In this document: positions 27,331 to 35,822 of the stretch, one piece after another
How positions within the stretch are numbered: the stretch's first letter is position 1
Layout of the letters: every line of letters starts with the position of its first letter
Source: an uncultured Prochlorococcus sp.
Lineage (GTDB): Bacteria > Cyanobacteriota > Cyanobacteriia > PCC-6307 > Cyanobiaceae
Assembly (NCBI GenBank): GCA_902535185.1
Contig: CACAST010000013.1
Location: forward strand, 1-35,822
Reading direction: 5' to 3'
Length of the DNA stretch: 35,822 bases
Notes under the pieces: model-generated
Databases searched by the model: none
Told to the model about the DNA's origin: nothing
Seen by the model: only the letters and a program-made list of their open reading frames with translations
Position numbers and translations under genes: made by a program

Positions 27331-28275
27331 ATGCCAGAATTACCATTTACACTCGACCAATTAAGAATATTAAAAGCTATAGCAGCTCAAGGAAGTTTTA
27401 AAAAAGCTGCAGATCTCTTGTATGTAACCCAACCTGCCGTAAGTTTACAAATACAAAATTTAGAAAAACAACTTGAAATCACAATTTTTGACAGAGGTGG
27501 TAGGAAGGCTCTATTGACTGAAGCAGGGAGACTATTGCTTGAATATTGTGAAAGAATTTTGAATCAATGCGACGAAGCTTGCAAAGCTATTGAAGATTTA
27601 AATAGCTTAAAAGGTGGAACTCTGGTTATTGGAGCGAGCCAAACAACAGGTACCTATTTAATGCCGAGAATGATAGGATTATTCAGACAAAAATACCCAG
27701 ATGTATCAGTTCAACTTCAAGTTCACAGTACGAGAAGAACTGGTTGGAGTGTGGCCAATGGACAAATTGACTTAGCCATTATTGGCGGACAATTACCTGG
27801 AGATTTGGAAAATTTGCTACAAGTAATTCCATATGCCACTGATGAATTGGCATTAGTTTTACCATCTAAACATCCACTTTCGGCCAAAAAAGAGCTTCTA
27901 AAAGAAGATTTATACAAATTAAATTTTGTAACATTAGACTCACAATCTACAACAAGAAAAGTTGTTGACAAACTTCTCCAAGATTCTGGGCTTGATATTC
28001 AAAGATTAAAAATTGAGATGGAACTTAACTCTCTTGAGGCAATCAAGAATGCAGTTCAATCAGGTTTAGGAGCTTCCTTTTTGCCTGTTGTTTCTATTGA
28101 AAGAGAATTATCAGCTGGAACAATCCACAAAGCATTCGTTGCTGATTTAGAGGTAAAAAGAGAACTTAAATTAATTACTAATCCGTCAAGATATACATCA
28201 AGGGCATCAGAAGTATTTAAGAAAAACATACTCCCACAATTCGCTAGTTTAGAAAGCCCTTTGAGGCATATATAA
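27331..28275 (+). CDS. rbcR: LysR-type RuBisCO operon regulator
   Basis: The 314-residue LysR-family activator has an N-terminal winged helix (about 6-64): [20 protein letters not shown] and [20 protein letters not shown]. The effector domain follows (about 95-300), opening with [20 protein letters not shown] and [13 protein letters not shown]. Sequence and opening [11 protein letters not shown] match the cyanobacterial and plastid RbcR/Ycf30 group, which controls RuBisCO genes; the related NdhR and CmpR answer to inorganic carbon metabolites. Which operons it controls here cannot be seen, and rbcL is outside the window. It is divergent from the Z-ISO-like gene and ends 6 bp from the convergent DUF3172 stop. 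Confidence 0.9.
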   Translation: MPELPFTLDQLRILKAIAAQGSFKKAADLLYVTQPAVSLQIQNLEKQLEITIFDRGGRKALLTEAGRLLLEYCERILNQCDEACKAIEDLNSLKGGTLVIGASQTTGTYLMPRMIGLFRQKYPDVSVQLQVHSTRRTGWSVANGQIDLAIIGGQLPGDLENLLQVIPYATDELALVLPSKHPLSAKKELLKEDLYKLNFVTLDSQSTTRKVVDKLLQDSGLDIQRLKIEMELNSLEAIKNAVQSGLGASFLPVVSIERELSAGTIHKAFVADLEVKRELKLITNPSRYTSRASEVFKKNILPQFASLESPLRHI

Positions 28276-28281
28276 TTTCGA

Positions 28282-28905
28282 TCAAAACTGAATTGCTTCT
28301 TTGTTAATACCTACTCCGCCGTCTTCAGCTTGTCCATCACCTTTTATTATGAATTTATTTTCATTTACATCAGTCTGATAAACGCACTTAACTATTGGCT
28401 TATCTCTTATAGAACCAATATAAGCAAAAGTATTCATCCTTTGCTTACATTCTCTTACATCTTCATTGCTAATTGCGCCCTGTTTTTGTAACACTGTCCA
28501 ATTCTCTCTTCTAATAACACACCCTGGCTGAAGAGCTGGTTGCGTTACAAAACTTGTAGATGGATTTAGAGTCGTATACATTTCAACATCAATTACAAAA
28601 GCACTAGCTCCCCATTGTCTGCAAAATTCAGGATCTGGAACAGCCATATCTAATTGTTGTTGACTTGCTATATTTCCCTGCCCACCATCAGTTGTACTGG
28701 TAATAGCGCTCCCGATACCAACTCCTAAAATTAATACTCCAGCAAGTACTGCAATGGTTCCTGTACTAAAGTTGATTTTTTGTTCAGAAGAAGCAGGCAA
28801 TCTATTACTTCTTTGACCATACGGATTCATATCCTTTGGATTTGGTGGATAATAACTTCTATTTGAGCCTCTTCTTGGCCTTCTATTTGAGGATGATCTA
28901 TTCAC
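28282..28905 (-). CDS. DUF3172-family single-pass membrane protein
   Basis: The 207-residue protein has an Arg/Asn/Pro-rich cytoplasmic N-terminus (about 1-45), one membrane helix (about 48-69, [20 protein letters not shown]) and a soluble domain with three spaced cysteines, starting [20 protein letters not shown]. The pattern fits DUF3172, a family restricted to cyanobacteria and plastid-bearing lineages as far as I know. Its function is unknown. Its start overlaps the ndhM stop by four bases, so the two are translationally coupled, which hints at a thylakoid or NDH-related role but does not prove one. Confidence 0.8.
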   Translation of the reverse strand: MNRSSSNRRPRRGSNRSYYPPNPKDMNPYGQRSNRLPASSEQKINFSTGTIAVLAGVLILGVGIGSAITSTTDGGQGNIASQQQLDMAVPDPEFCRQWGASAFVIDVEMYTTLNPSTSFVTQPALQPGCVIRRENWTVLQKQGAISNEDVRECKQRMNTFAYIGSIRDKPIVKCVYQTDVNENKFIIKGDGQAEDGGVGINKEAIQF

Positions 28906-29249
28906 AGCACTTCATTTGTCTTTGGTAAACCCATTGAATAATTCATTACTCTACAATCAGGGTTATAGCTAAGCTGACCATTTTGAAGCAAAAATTTGAT
29001 CAAACCTTCAATTTCTGATCCTATTTTTCGAAGTTCATAATCATCTAAATCCTTTCCTGCTCTCTCTTTTATTAATTCATTGAATTTTTCATTTATTTTG
29101 TTTAGAGAATCTTCGTTCCAAATAAATTCGTTATCGGGATCTAAATCAAGAGTTAGTTTATTGGGATGAAACTTTAATTCTTCATCTACCACTTCAGCAG
29201 TAAAAATTCTTACATGCCTAGTAGTCGATTTTAAAAGCATTTTTTCCAT
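28902..29249 (-). CDS. ndhM: NAD(P)H-quinone oxidoreductase subunit M
   Basis: NdhM is a peripheral subunit specific to oxygenic phototrophs and helps assemble the hydrophilic arm of NDH-1. The 115-residue protein reads [60 protein letters not shown] and [15 protein letters not shown], all standard for NdhM. Length is normal. It overlaps the DUF3172 gene by four bases and is divergent from crtP with 90 bp between starts, so promoters for NDH assembly and carotenoid synthesis share that spacer. Confidence 0.97.
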   Translation of the reverse strand: MEKMLLKSTTRHVRIFTAEVVDEELKFHPNKLTLDLDPDNEFIWNEDSLNKINEKFNELIKERAGKDLDDYELRKIGSEIEGLIKFLLQNGQLSYNPDCRVMNYSMGLPKTNEVL

Positions 29250-29297
29250 AATTTTACAAAATAATCAACGAAAAAAACTATTATGTTCTAACTTTAA

Positions 29298-30740
<1,443 letters not shown>

Positions 30741-30780
30741 GATTTACATTTCAGTAATTTAAAAATTCATCTAAAACTTT

Positions 30781-31689
30781 TTGAAAAATTCAATTTCTCA
30801 ACTAGAACAAGCATACGAGATATGCCGAAAAGAAACCCAAAAATGGGCTAAAACCTTTTACTTGGGAACGCTTCTGCTACCTTTAGAGAAAAGAAAAGCT
30901 ATTTGGGCTATTTATGTTTGGTGTAGAAGAACAGATGAAATAATGGATAGCTTAGAGGCTTCAACTAAATCGCAAGATGAACTTGCTGAAAATTTAAATG
31001 CATGGGAAGAAAATACAAAAAACGTATTTAAAGGTAAAATTAAATCGGAATTAGATGCCGTTCTTCTAGACACCATCGAAAAATATCCACAAAGTATTCA
31101 ACCTTATCTAGACATGATAGATGGCCAGAGAATGGATCTTAATAAATTTAGATACAAAGATTTTGATGAATTAAAACTGTATTGTTATAGAGTCGCAGGG
31201 ACAGTTGGTTTGATGACTCAGAATGTCATGGGAATTGACAGCGCTTATACATCAGCCCCGTGGAGTGCAAAACCTGACCCCTCAGAAGCCGCTATAGCTT
31301 TAGGTATAGCTAATCAATTAACAAATATATTAAGAGATGTCGGCGAAGATAGACAAAGAGGGAGAATTTATCTTCCTCAAGAAGATATTGAAAAATTTAA
31401 TTATTCTGAAGAAAAACTTTTAAAAGGTGAAATTAACAAACAATGGAAAGCACTTATGAACTTTCAATTAACTAGAGCTCGTGATTGGTTCCAGAAATCT
31501 GAAGATGGAATCAAATGGTTATCTTCTGACGCAAGATGGCCTGTTTGGACATCCTTACGTCTTTATAGAGGAATATTAGATTCTATAGAAAGGCTAGACT
31601 ATGATGTCTTTAATAATAGAGCTTTTGTAAAAAATTCAGTAAAAGCTCTTGAAATTCCAATATCATTTTTAATTTCCCGAATTAAATAA
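30781..31689 (+). CDS. crtB: Phytoene synthase
   Basis: CrtB joins two geranylgeranyl diphosphates to give 15-cis-phytoene. The 302-residue protein has both Asp-rich motifs: DEIMD (D52-D56) and DVGED (D186-D190), the latter in ANQLTNILRDVGEDRQRGRI. YRVAGTVGLMTQNVMG and YLPQEDIEKF are also standard. The start is TTG at 30781. An in-frame TAA at 30772-30774 is only nine bases upstream, and the next in-frame Met lies well inside the first Asp motif region, so TTG is well supported. It follows crtP by 40 bp and ends base-to-base with the convergent RRM gene. Confidence 0.97.
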   Translation: MKNSISQLEQAYEICRKETQKWAKTFYLGTLLLPLEKRKAIWAIYVWCRRTDEIMDSLEASTKSQDELAENLNAWEENTKNVFKGKIKSELDAVLLDTIEKYPQSIQPYLDMIDGQRMDLNKFRYKDFDELKLYCYRVAGTVGLMTQNVMGIDSAYTSAPWSAKPDPSEAAIALGIANQLTNILRDVGEDRQRGRIYLPQEDIEKFNYSEEKLLKGEINKQWKALMNFQLTRARDWFQKSEDGIKWLSSDARWPVWTSLRLYRGILDSIERLDYDVFNNRAFVKNSVKALEIPISFLISRIK

Positions 31690-32109
31690 CTAAGCAGGAG
31701 TCTTCTGATTAGCCAACAAATCTTTTAATTTAGATAATTCTCCAGCCCATCTTGGATCAGGAGCTTCTAGGTTGGGTGCATCACTATGAACAATTTTCTT
31801 AAAGTCTTTCCTTTTTTTATCCTTGTTTAATTTTCCACTATTTCTTTTGTTCAAAGCAGAATCTTTCTTTTCTGATAGCTCTACTCTTAATTTAGAACCA
31901 TTAAATTCAAAACCATTTAACTTTTGAATTAATAAATTAGCATTATCTTCATTATTAGTTGTCGCAAAACCAAAACCCCTGCATTCCTTAGTTTCCTTAT
32001 CTAAAACTGCTTTAAATCTGATCGAATCAGAAACTGACTTTAAAAGTGTATCAAATTCTTTTGGATTAAATCCTTGTGGTAAGTTGCCAACGTAAATGCG
32101 AATGCTCAT
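31690..32109 (-). CDS. RNA-binding protein with one RRM and a basic tail
   Basis: The 139-residue protein has a single RRM at the N-terminus (about 1-80): RNP2 is RIYVGNL (4-10) and RNP1 is CRGFGFA (43-49). The rest is a Lys/Arg-rich linker (LNKRNSGKLNKDKKRKDFKK) and a short tail EAPDPRWAGELSKLKDLLAN. Most cyanobacterial Rbp proteins are about 90-105 residues with a Gly-rich end; this one is longer and has a Lys-rich end instead. Rbp proteins act in cold response, RNA stability and localisation of thylakoid mRNAs; the target here is unknown. It is convergent with crtB with no spacer. Confidence 0.9.
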   Translation of the reverse strand: MSIRIYVGNLPQGFNPKEFDTLLKSVSDSIRFKAVLDKETKECRGFGFATTNNEDNANLLIQKLNGFEFNGSKLRVELSEKKDSALNKRNSGKLNKDKKRKDFKKIVHSDAPNLEAPDPRWAGELSKLKDLLANQKTPA

Positions 32110-32167
32110 AAATTTTTAAAAATGATTTTGAAGTCTGAACTTCTAAACAAAACTAAGCTATGTGTAT

Positions 32168-33385
32168 TTAATCACATTTTGGCGCATTTTGTTCAATCCA
32201 TCGCTTTGCTTTATATATAGCTTCATCAAAATTATTCAATCTTTTATAGGCAAGTTCTTTAGAAAGATACTGTAAAAGCTCTCCTAAGATAGGCCCATCC
32301 TTTATTTTTAAATTTTTTTTAATTACATCACCATTAAGTAAGTTTGAAGGATGAAATAATTTATCATTGTTGTCACGCCATCTATGAAGCCAATCTAATC
32401 GTAAGTTTTGAGGTAAATAAAAAATAAATAATGGAAGAAACCTCTCTAATTCTTTATGAAGTAAAAATCTTTCTGCTTCAGTTAATTGAGCGATATTTTT
32501 TTTCTCCAACAAAAAATGCCATTTTCGTAATAACTTAATTTTTGAAATTTCAGCTTTACTAAATTTAAGTTTCTCTAGAGATACAACATCTAAAATTTGA
32601 GCAATAAAAAATGATGGTAAAAACTTTTCTTTTTCTTCCTGATTAAGTTCTGCATAATTAATTTTCTCTAAATCCAAAAAAAAAGAATCTTCAGATAAAT
32701 TATCAATACCAAATATATTTAATTTTTTTATCAGCAATACTGCATCAAAAGCATTAGCTCCATTTACTATTTTCTGTATTTCATAATTAATTCTCTCTTT
32801 AGCAGCAATATATAATTTCACTTTATTTTTTTTTATAAAAGTAATTAAATTAAGATCAATTTTAAAATTCAATTCTGAAACAAATCGAAAACATCTTAAT
32901 ATTCGCAAAGGATCATTCAGTAAATTTTTTTCAGAATGACTTCTAAGCAAAGAAATCTCTAGATCTTTAAGACCATTTAATGGATCTAACAAACATTTCT
33001 TATCTAATAAAAAAGCAATTGAGTTAATCGAAAAGTCTCTAGAAAACAAATCTCCTTCTACCGTAGATGAAACCTGATTAGCAATATCAATATCAATATT
33101 ATTGAGAAAAATTCTTATTACTTCTCTTTTTTCATCTAAAATTATAAATTTTGATTCAATATTTTCTGCAATCTTTTTACCAATTTGAATTGCATTTGAA
33201 GGTACCACAATATCAACATCTAACTTTTCAGTTTTTCTTCCCAAAATAATATCCCTTATATAACCACCAACCAAAAATGATCCTTTAGGTAAAAAACCTA
33301 ATATAAAATTCAAATTATGAAATTTTATATTTGTTTCTAATTCATCAATAATTAGTGTATGATCTGTGAGAAAGTTATATTTCAT
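32168..33385 (-). CDS. cca: CCA tRNA nucleotidyltransferase / poly(A) polymerase family
   Basis: This class II nucleotidyltransferase adds or repairs the 3' CCA end of tRNAs, or extends poly(A) tails in some members. GSFLVGGYIRDIILGR and EKLDVDIVV carry the GG/RD and DxD catalytic motifs, FSRDFSINSIAF and LNDPLRILRCFRFVSELNF are the following motifs B and C. I chose the ATG at 33385, giving 405 residues and start MKYNFLTDHT; the longer frame from 33442 would run into the ycf34 start. The C-terminal region is poorly conserved and unusually Lys/Leu-rich. Only 13 bp separates this start from the divergent ycf34, so promoters must lie within the neighbouring coding regions. Confidence 0.88.
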   Translation of the reverse strand: MKYNFLTDHTLIIDELETNIKFHNLNFILGFLPKGSFLVGGYIRDIILGRKTEKLDVDIVVPSNAIQIGKKIAENIESKFIILDEKREVIRIFLNNIDIDIANQVSSTVEGDLFSRDFSINSIAFLLDKKCLLDPLNGLKDLEISLLRSHSEKNLLNDPLRILRCFRFVSELNFKIDLNLITFIKKNKVKLYIAAKERINYEIQKIVNGANAFDAVLLIKKLNIFGIDNLSEDSFFLDLEKINYAELNQEEKEKFLPSFFIAQILDVVSLEKLKFSKAEISKIKLLRKWHFLLEKKNIAQLTEAERFLLHKELERFLPLFIFYLPQNLRLDWLHRWRDNNDKLFHPSNLLNGDVIKKNLKIKDGPILGELLQYLSKELAYKRLNNFDEAIYKAKRWIEQNAPKCD

Positions 33386-33398
33386 TTTTTTATTTATT

Positions 33399-33650
33399 AT
33401 GTGCATTTGCATCAACTGTAAATGGGTTGATAGATGTATCACATATCATGATGTTGAAAATAATCATGGTGTTGATCACATTTGTGATCTACCTGATTTT
33501 AAGGCAAAAAAACCATCCATCCATGTCAGTATAGTTAAAGATAATAATGGTGATTATAAAACTGATTGGGATGTCCAATCTTGTGAAAGTTTTGAAAATG
33601 AATTTGGTAAATGGGCTAAATGTAATCCTGGCATGGAATTACCTGTTTAA
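33399..33650 (+). CDS. ycf34: Ycf34 iron-sulfur protein
   Basis: The 83-residue protein begins MCICINCKWVDRCITYHDVE, the conserved Ycf34 opening with four closely spaced cysteines, and ends WDVQSCESFENEFGKWAKCN and PGMELPV. Ycf34 of Synechocystis binds an Fe-S cluster through conserved cysteines and affects photosynthetic electron transport and photosystem I levels. I take the ATG at 33399 as the start. A longer frame from GTG 33366 adds MRKLYFIFLFI, which imitates a signal peptide but overlaps the divergent cca coding sequence and is not part of the family. tsaB starts ten bases after its stop. Confidence 0.9.
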   Translation: MCICINCKWVDRCITYHDVENNHGVDHICDLPDFKAKKPSIHVSIVKDNNGDYKTDWDVQSCESFENEFGKWAKCNPGMELPV

Positions 33651-33659
33651 AGGTAATAG

Positions 33660-34313
33660 ATGACAAATAAACTAAAACAAAGAGAAAATTACCCTATATT
33701 AGTGATCTACAGCACAGATAGTTCTTTTGGCTTTGGTTATAGAAAAAACAATAACTCTGAATCTGATGAATTATTCATCAAAAAATTTGATAATGACCTT
33801 TGCAACAATTTAATAAATGATCTTAACAAATTCATTCCCAAAGAAAATTTACAAAAAATAAATAAGTTATCTGTCAGTGTAGGGCCTGCAAATTTTAATG
33901 CCTCACGACTTATTGTAGTTTTAGCAAGAACTATCTCACAACAAATAAATTGTCCTCTAGACAGTTTTAGTTCATTTGAAATAATGGCAAAAAGAATTGC
34001 ATCAAAAAATAATATCTTTATAAACAAAAAATCATTCTGGATTTACAAAAAATTAAAACGAAAGGGTGTTATTGCTGGTAAATATGAAATTTGTCATAAC
34101 GAAAAAAATCCCTCTGATCTAGTCATTCGAGAAAAAGTTTTACCAAAAGTTATCGGAGAACTTGATAGAAAAGAACTTTTTTTTGAGGCTAATTATGATG
34201 CTAAAGAAGATTTAAGAGAACTATTAGATTTGTCTAATAAAAATTTTTTAAATTTAAATGAAGATTCCTGGAAAAAAGTTTTACCTCTTTACCCTATTTC
34301 TCCAATTAACTAA
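33660..34313 (+). CDS. tsaB: TsaB-like protein (tRNA t6A synthesis), divergent
   Basis: TsaB is the ASKHA-fold scaffold partner of TsaD in forming N6-threonylcarbamoyladenosine on tRNAs. The 217-residue protein keeps the family outline: an opening strand ILVIYSTDSSFGFGY, then KLSVSVGPANFNASRLIVVL where GPGSFTGLR is usual, and RKGVIAGKYEI where the family has an RxGEVYAG-like strand. The phosphate-loop motifs are clearly degenerate, which fits a non-catalytic partner. It shares direction with ycf34 and starts ten bases after it. Another ASKHA-like function is possible, but length and order support TsaB. Confidence 0.8.
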   Translation: MTNKLKQRENYPILVIYSTDSSFGFGYRKNNNSESDELFIKKFDNDLCNNLINDLNKFIPKENLQKINKLSVSVGPANFNASRLIVVLARTISQQINCPLDSFSSFEIMAKRIASKNNIFINKKSFWIYKKLKRKGVIAGKYEICHNEKNPSDLVIREKVLPKVIGELDRKELFFEANYDAKEDLRELLDLSNKNFLNLNEDSWKKVLPLYPISPIN

Positions 34314-34317
34314 ATAT

Positions 34318-34938
34318 TCATCCAATCAAATAATTAATTTCATCTTGAAGGCGCATTGTTACAGAATTTAGATTATCTCTTGATGAACTTTGTGGAGGTT
34401 GCAAAGGTTTTCCAACTTTAATAACTATTTTTGAAAATAAAGGAATACAGAATTTAAATCTCATTACCCTATTTGAATTAACTATTGCAACAGGCAATAA
34501 TAATTTTTGATTTTTAAAAGCTAATAATGCTGCTCCTTGTTTGGGCTTATTCACTCGACCATTTTTTTGACGAGTACCATCAATAAAAATTCCAATACAA
34601 TTATCATTTGATAATTTCTTACATGCTGTTTTAATTGTATTTTTATCCGCAATTCCTCTTCTTACAGGATACGCTCCACAAGCCTTAATAATAAAGCCAA
34701 GAAAAGGAACTTTAAAAAGTTCTGCCTTAGCCATAAAGGATATATTACGTCCAAGAGCATGTCCTAACAAAGGAGGGTCAAGCAAAGAACCATGATTGGA
34801 AACAACTATAAAAGAATCTTTTTGCGGAATATTTTCTCTACCTATTAAACAACCTCTAAATACAAATTTATAAATTGGAAATACTAAAAGTTTGCTTACT
34901 AATTGATAGATTAATTTTTGAAAAACATCATTTTTCAT
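34318..34938 (-). CDS. plsC: 1-acyl-sn-glycerol-3-phosphate acyltransferase
   Basis: PlsC acylates lysophosphatidic acid at sn-2 to give phosphatidic acid for membrane lipids. The 206-residue protein has the HX4D motif NHGSLLD (H49, D54), FLGFIIKACGAYPVRR, and FIDGTRQKNGRVNKPKQGAA in place of the usual FPEGTRS block. A hydrophobic helix sits near the N-terminus. The length is small but normal for cyanobacterial members. It begins five bases after the fabD stop on the same strand, so fatty-acid and phospholipid synthesis genes are linked here. The tsaB stop is four bases beyond its own. Confidence 0.93.
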   Translation of the reverse strand: MKNDVFQKLIYQLVSKLLVFPIYKFVFRGCLIGRENIPQKDSFIVVSNHGSLLDPPLLGHALGRNISFMAKAELFKVPFLGFIIKACGAYPVRRGIADKNTIKTACKKLSNDNCIGIFIDGTRQKNGRVNKPKQGAALLAFKNQKLLLPVAIVNSNRVMRFKFCIPLFSKIVIKVGKPLQPPQSSSRDNLNSVTMRLQDEINYLIG

Positions 34939-34943
34939 AAAGA

Positions 34944-35822
34944 TTAATATGATATTTGATCAGATGATGAAACTTGAGAAATTTTTATATCTTTAAGATG
35001 TCTTTTTCCTAAACCGCTTAGTACATTAGAAGGGCCAATTTCAACAATGTGAAGATCAGTATCTTTTGCCATTAAATCCATAGTTTCTCGCCACCTTACA
35101 CCATTACACATTTGCTTTTCTAATCTAATTTTGAGCTCGTTGGGATCACTACAAAGTGAAGGTTCGTAATTGCTTATGACTGGGAAAGAGGGATTATGGA
35201 ATTTAATCTGTTTTAAATACTCAGAAAATTTTGATGAAGGTTCATTCATAAATGGGGAATGAAATGCACCTGAAACATTTAATTTCAAGAATCTTTTACA
35301 AGAAATTTCTCTCGATAAATCATCTAATGCTTCAGCAGATCCGGATAAGACAACTTGGGAAGAACTATTATCATTAGCAATCACAATATCATCAATTTTT
35401 TGTACTAATAGATCAAGTTGATTTCTATCAAAACCAATTACTGCTGCCATAGATCCTTTCCCAGCATTTACCATTAATTGAGACCTTTCTTTTATTAGAG
35501 AAACACAATCTTCGAATGAAAAAACATCCGCACAATATAGTGCAGTGATTTCTCCTAGACTATGTCCAGCAACATAAGTGGGTTTAAAACCATCCTTTTT
35601 CAAGGCATCTAATAAAATTGATTCAACCAAAAAAAGACATATTTGTGTATTTCTTGTGTTATTTAAATCAATAAGAGGGTTTGTTGGTTTTGTATTTAAC
35701 TCACAAATTTCAAATAAATTTCTTTCAAATATCTCAGATGCATAATTAAACCTCTCTTTTGCATTTGGCAATTTTTCAATTTGTTTTGCCATTCCAATTT
35801 TTTGCGAACCCTGTCCAGGGAA
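34944..35822 (-). CDS. fabD: Malonyl-CoA:ACP transacylase, N-terminus cut by right edge
   Basis: FabD loads malonyl groups onto acyl carrier protein for fatty acid synthesis. The frame runs to the window edge: the last 30 bases encode FPGQGSQKIG, the conserved start of FabD, so only about six N-terminal residues are missing. An internal ATG at 35792 is not the start. GHSLGEITALYCA carries the active-site serine, QLMVNAGKGSMAAVIGF and VSGAFHSPFM (catalytic histidine) follow, and NGVRWRETM with HIVEIGPSNVLSGLGKR closes the domain. It is upstream of plsC by five bases, and fabH is expected just beyond the edge. Confidence 0.97.
   Translation of the reverse strand, partial: FPGQGSQKIGMAKQIEKLPNAKERFNYASEIFERNLFEICELNTKPTNPLIDLNNTRNTQICLFLVESILLDALKKDGFKPTYVAGHSLGEITALYCADVFSFEDCVSLIKERSQLMVNAGKGSMAAVIGFDRNQLDLLVQKIDDIVIANDNSSSQVVLSGSAEALDDLSREISCKRFLKLNVSGAFHSPFMNEPSSKFSEYLKQIKFHNPSFPVISNYEPSLCSDPNELKIRLEKQMCNGVRWRETMDLMAKDTDLHIVEIGPSNVLSGLGKRHLKDIKISQVSSSDQISY

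Noticed and set aside
33366-33398. Signal peptide on the protein starting at GTG 33366
   Set aside because: The Ycf34 family starts at MCIC (33399); the extra residues come from the cca upstream region in another frame.

Overview
The window looks like a stretch of core genome from a high-light-type Prochlorococcus (picocyanobacterium). The DNA is very AT-rich, genes are packed with almost no spacers, and the gene set is that of a marine oxygenic phototroph: phylloquinone synthesis (men), NDH-1 (ndh), Mg-protoporphyrin methyltransferase (chlM), carotenoid genes (crtP, crtB, a Z-ISO-type isomerase), RbcR, Ycf34, and Rre1/Ycf29-like and PedR-like regulators. There is no phage, insertion sequence, CRISPR array or tRNA gene, and no gene-free stretch longer than 300 bases. 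The organism assignment rests on family recognition and remembered gene order, not on a search.

Layout. (1) 1-4.0 kb: phylloquinone block. A menF fragment leaves the left edge on the minus strand; menA-menC-menE overlap as an operon on the plus strand; a DHNA-CoA thioesterase faces menE. (2) 4.0-14.9 kb: housekeeping genes with alternating strands: ndhH, rsmH, a cysteine desulfurase broken by a one-base frameshift, a NarL-type response regulator, chlM, purE, cysC, a SUI1 protein, trpB, a rhodanese, a DUF3352-like anchored protein and gltA. (3) 14.9-19.1 kb: ndhA-ndhI-ndhG-ndhE-nadK-CYTH plus-strand run. (4) 19.2-22.7 kb: an unlisted-size 52-aa gene, a PedR-like regulator, metF, a sugar nucleotidyltransferase and scpA. 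(5) 22.7-29.2 kb: ndhD and ndhF, the Z-ISO-like gene, rbcR, a DUF3172 protein and ndhM. (6) 29.3-35.8 kb: crtP-crtB, an RRM protein, cca, ycf34, tsaB, plsC and a fabD that leaves the right edge.

How they work together: eight NDH-1 subunits (H, A, I, G, E, D, F, M) lie here in four clusters and serve respiration and cyclic electron flow. The men genes make the photosystem I quinone. crtB, crtP and the Z-ISO-like gene supply carotenoid precursors and chlM supplies chlorophyll. Three regulators linked in other cyanobacteria to photosynthesis, redox or stress (Rre1-like, PedR-like, RbcR) sit among them.

I found no wholly new system. The points most worth a second look are the A7-tract frameshift in the cysteine desulfurase, a paired palindrome between the Z-ISO-like gene and rbcR, an Arg where MenC normally has a catalytic Lys, well-supported TTG starts, and the corrected ycf34 start that leaves only 13 bp to the divergent cca gene.
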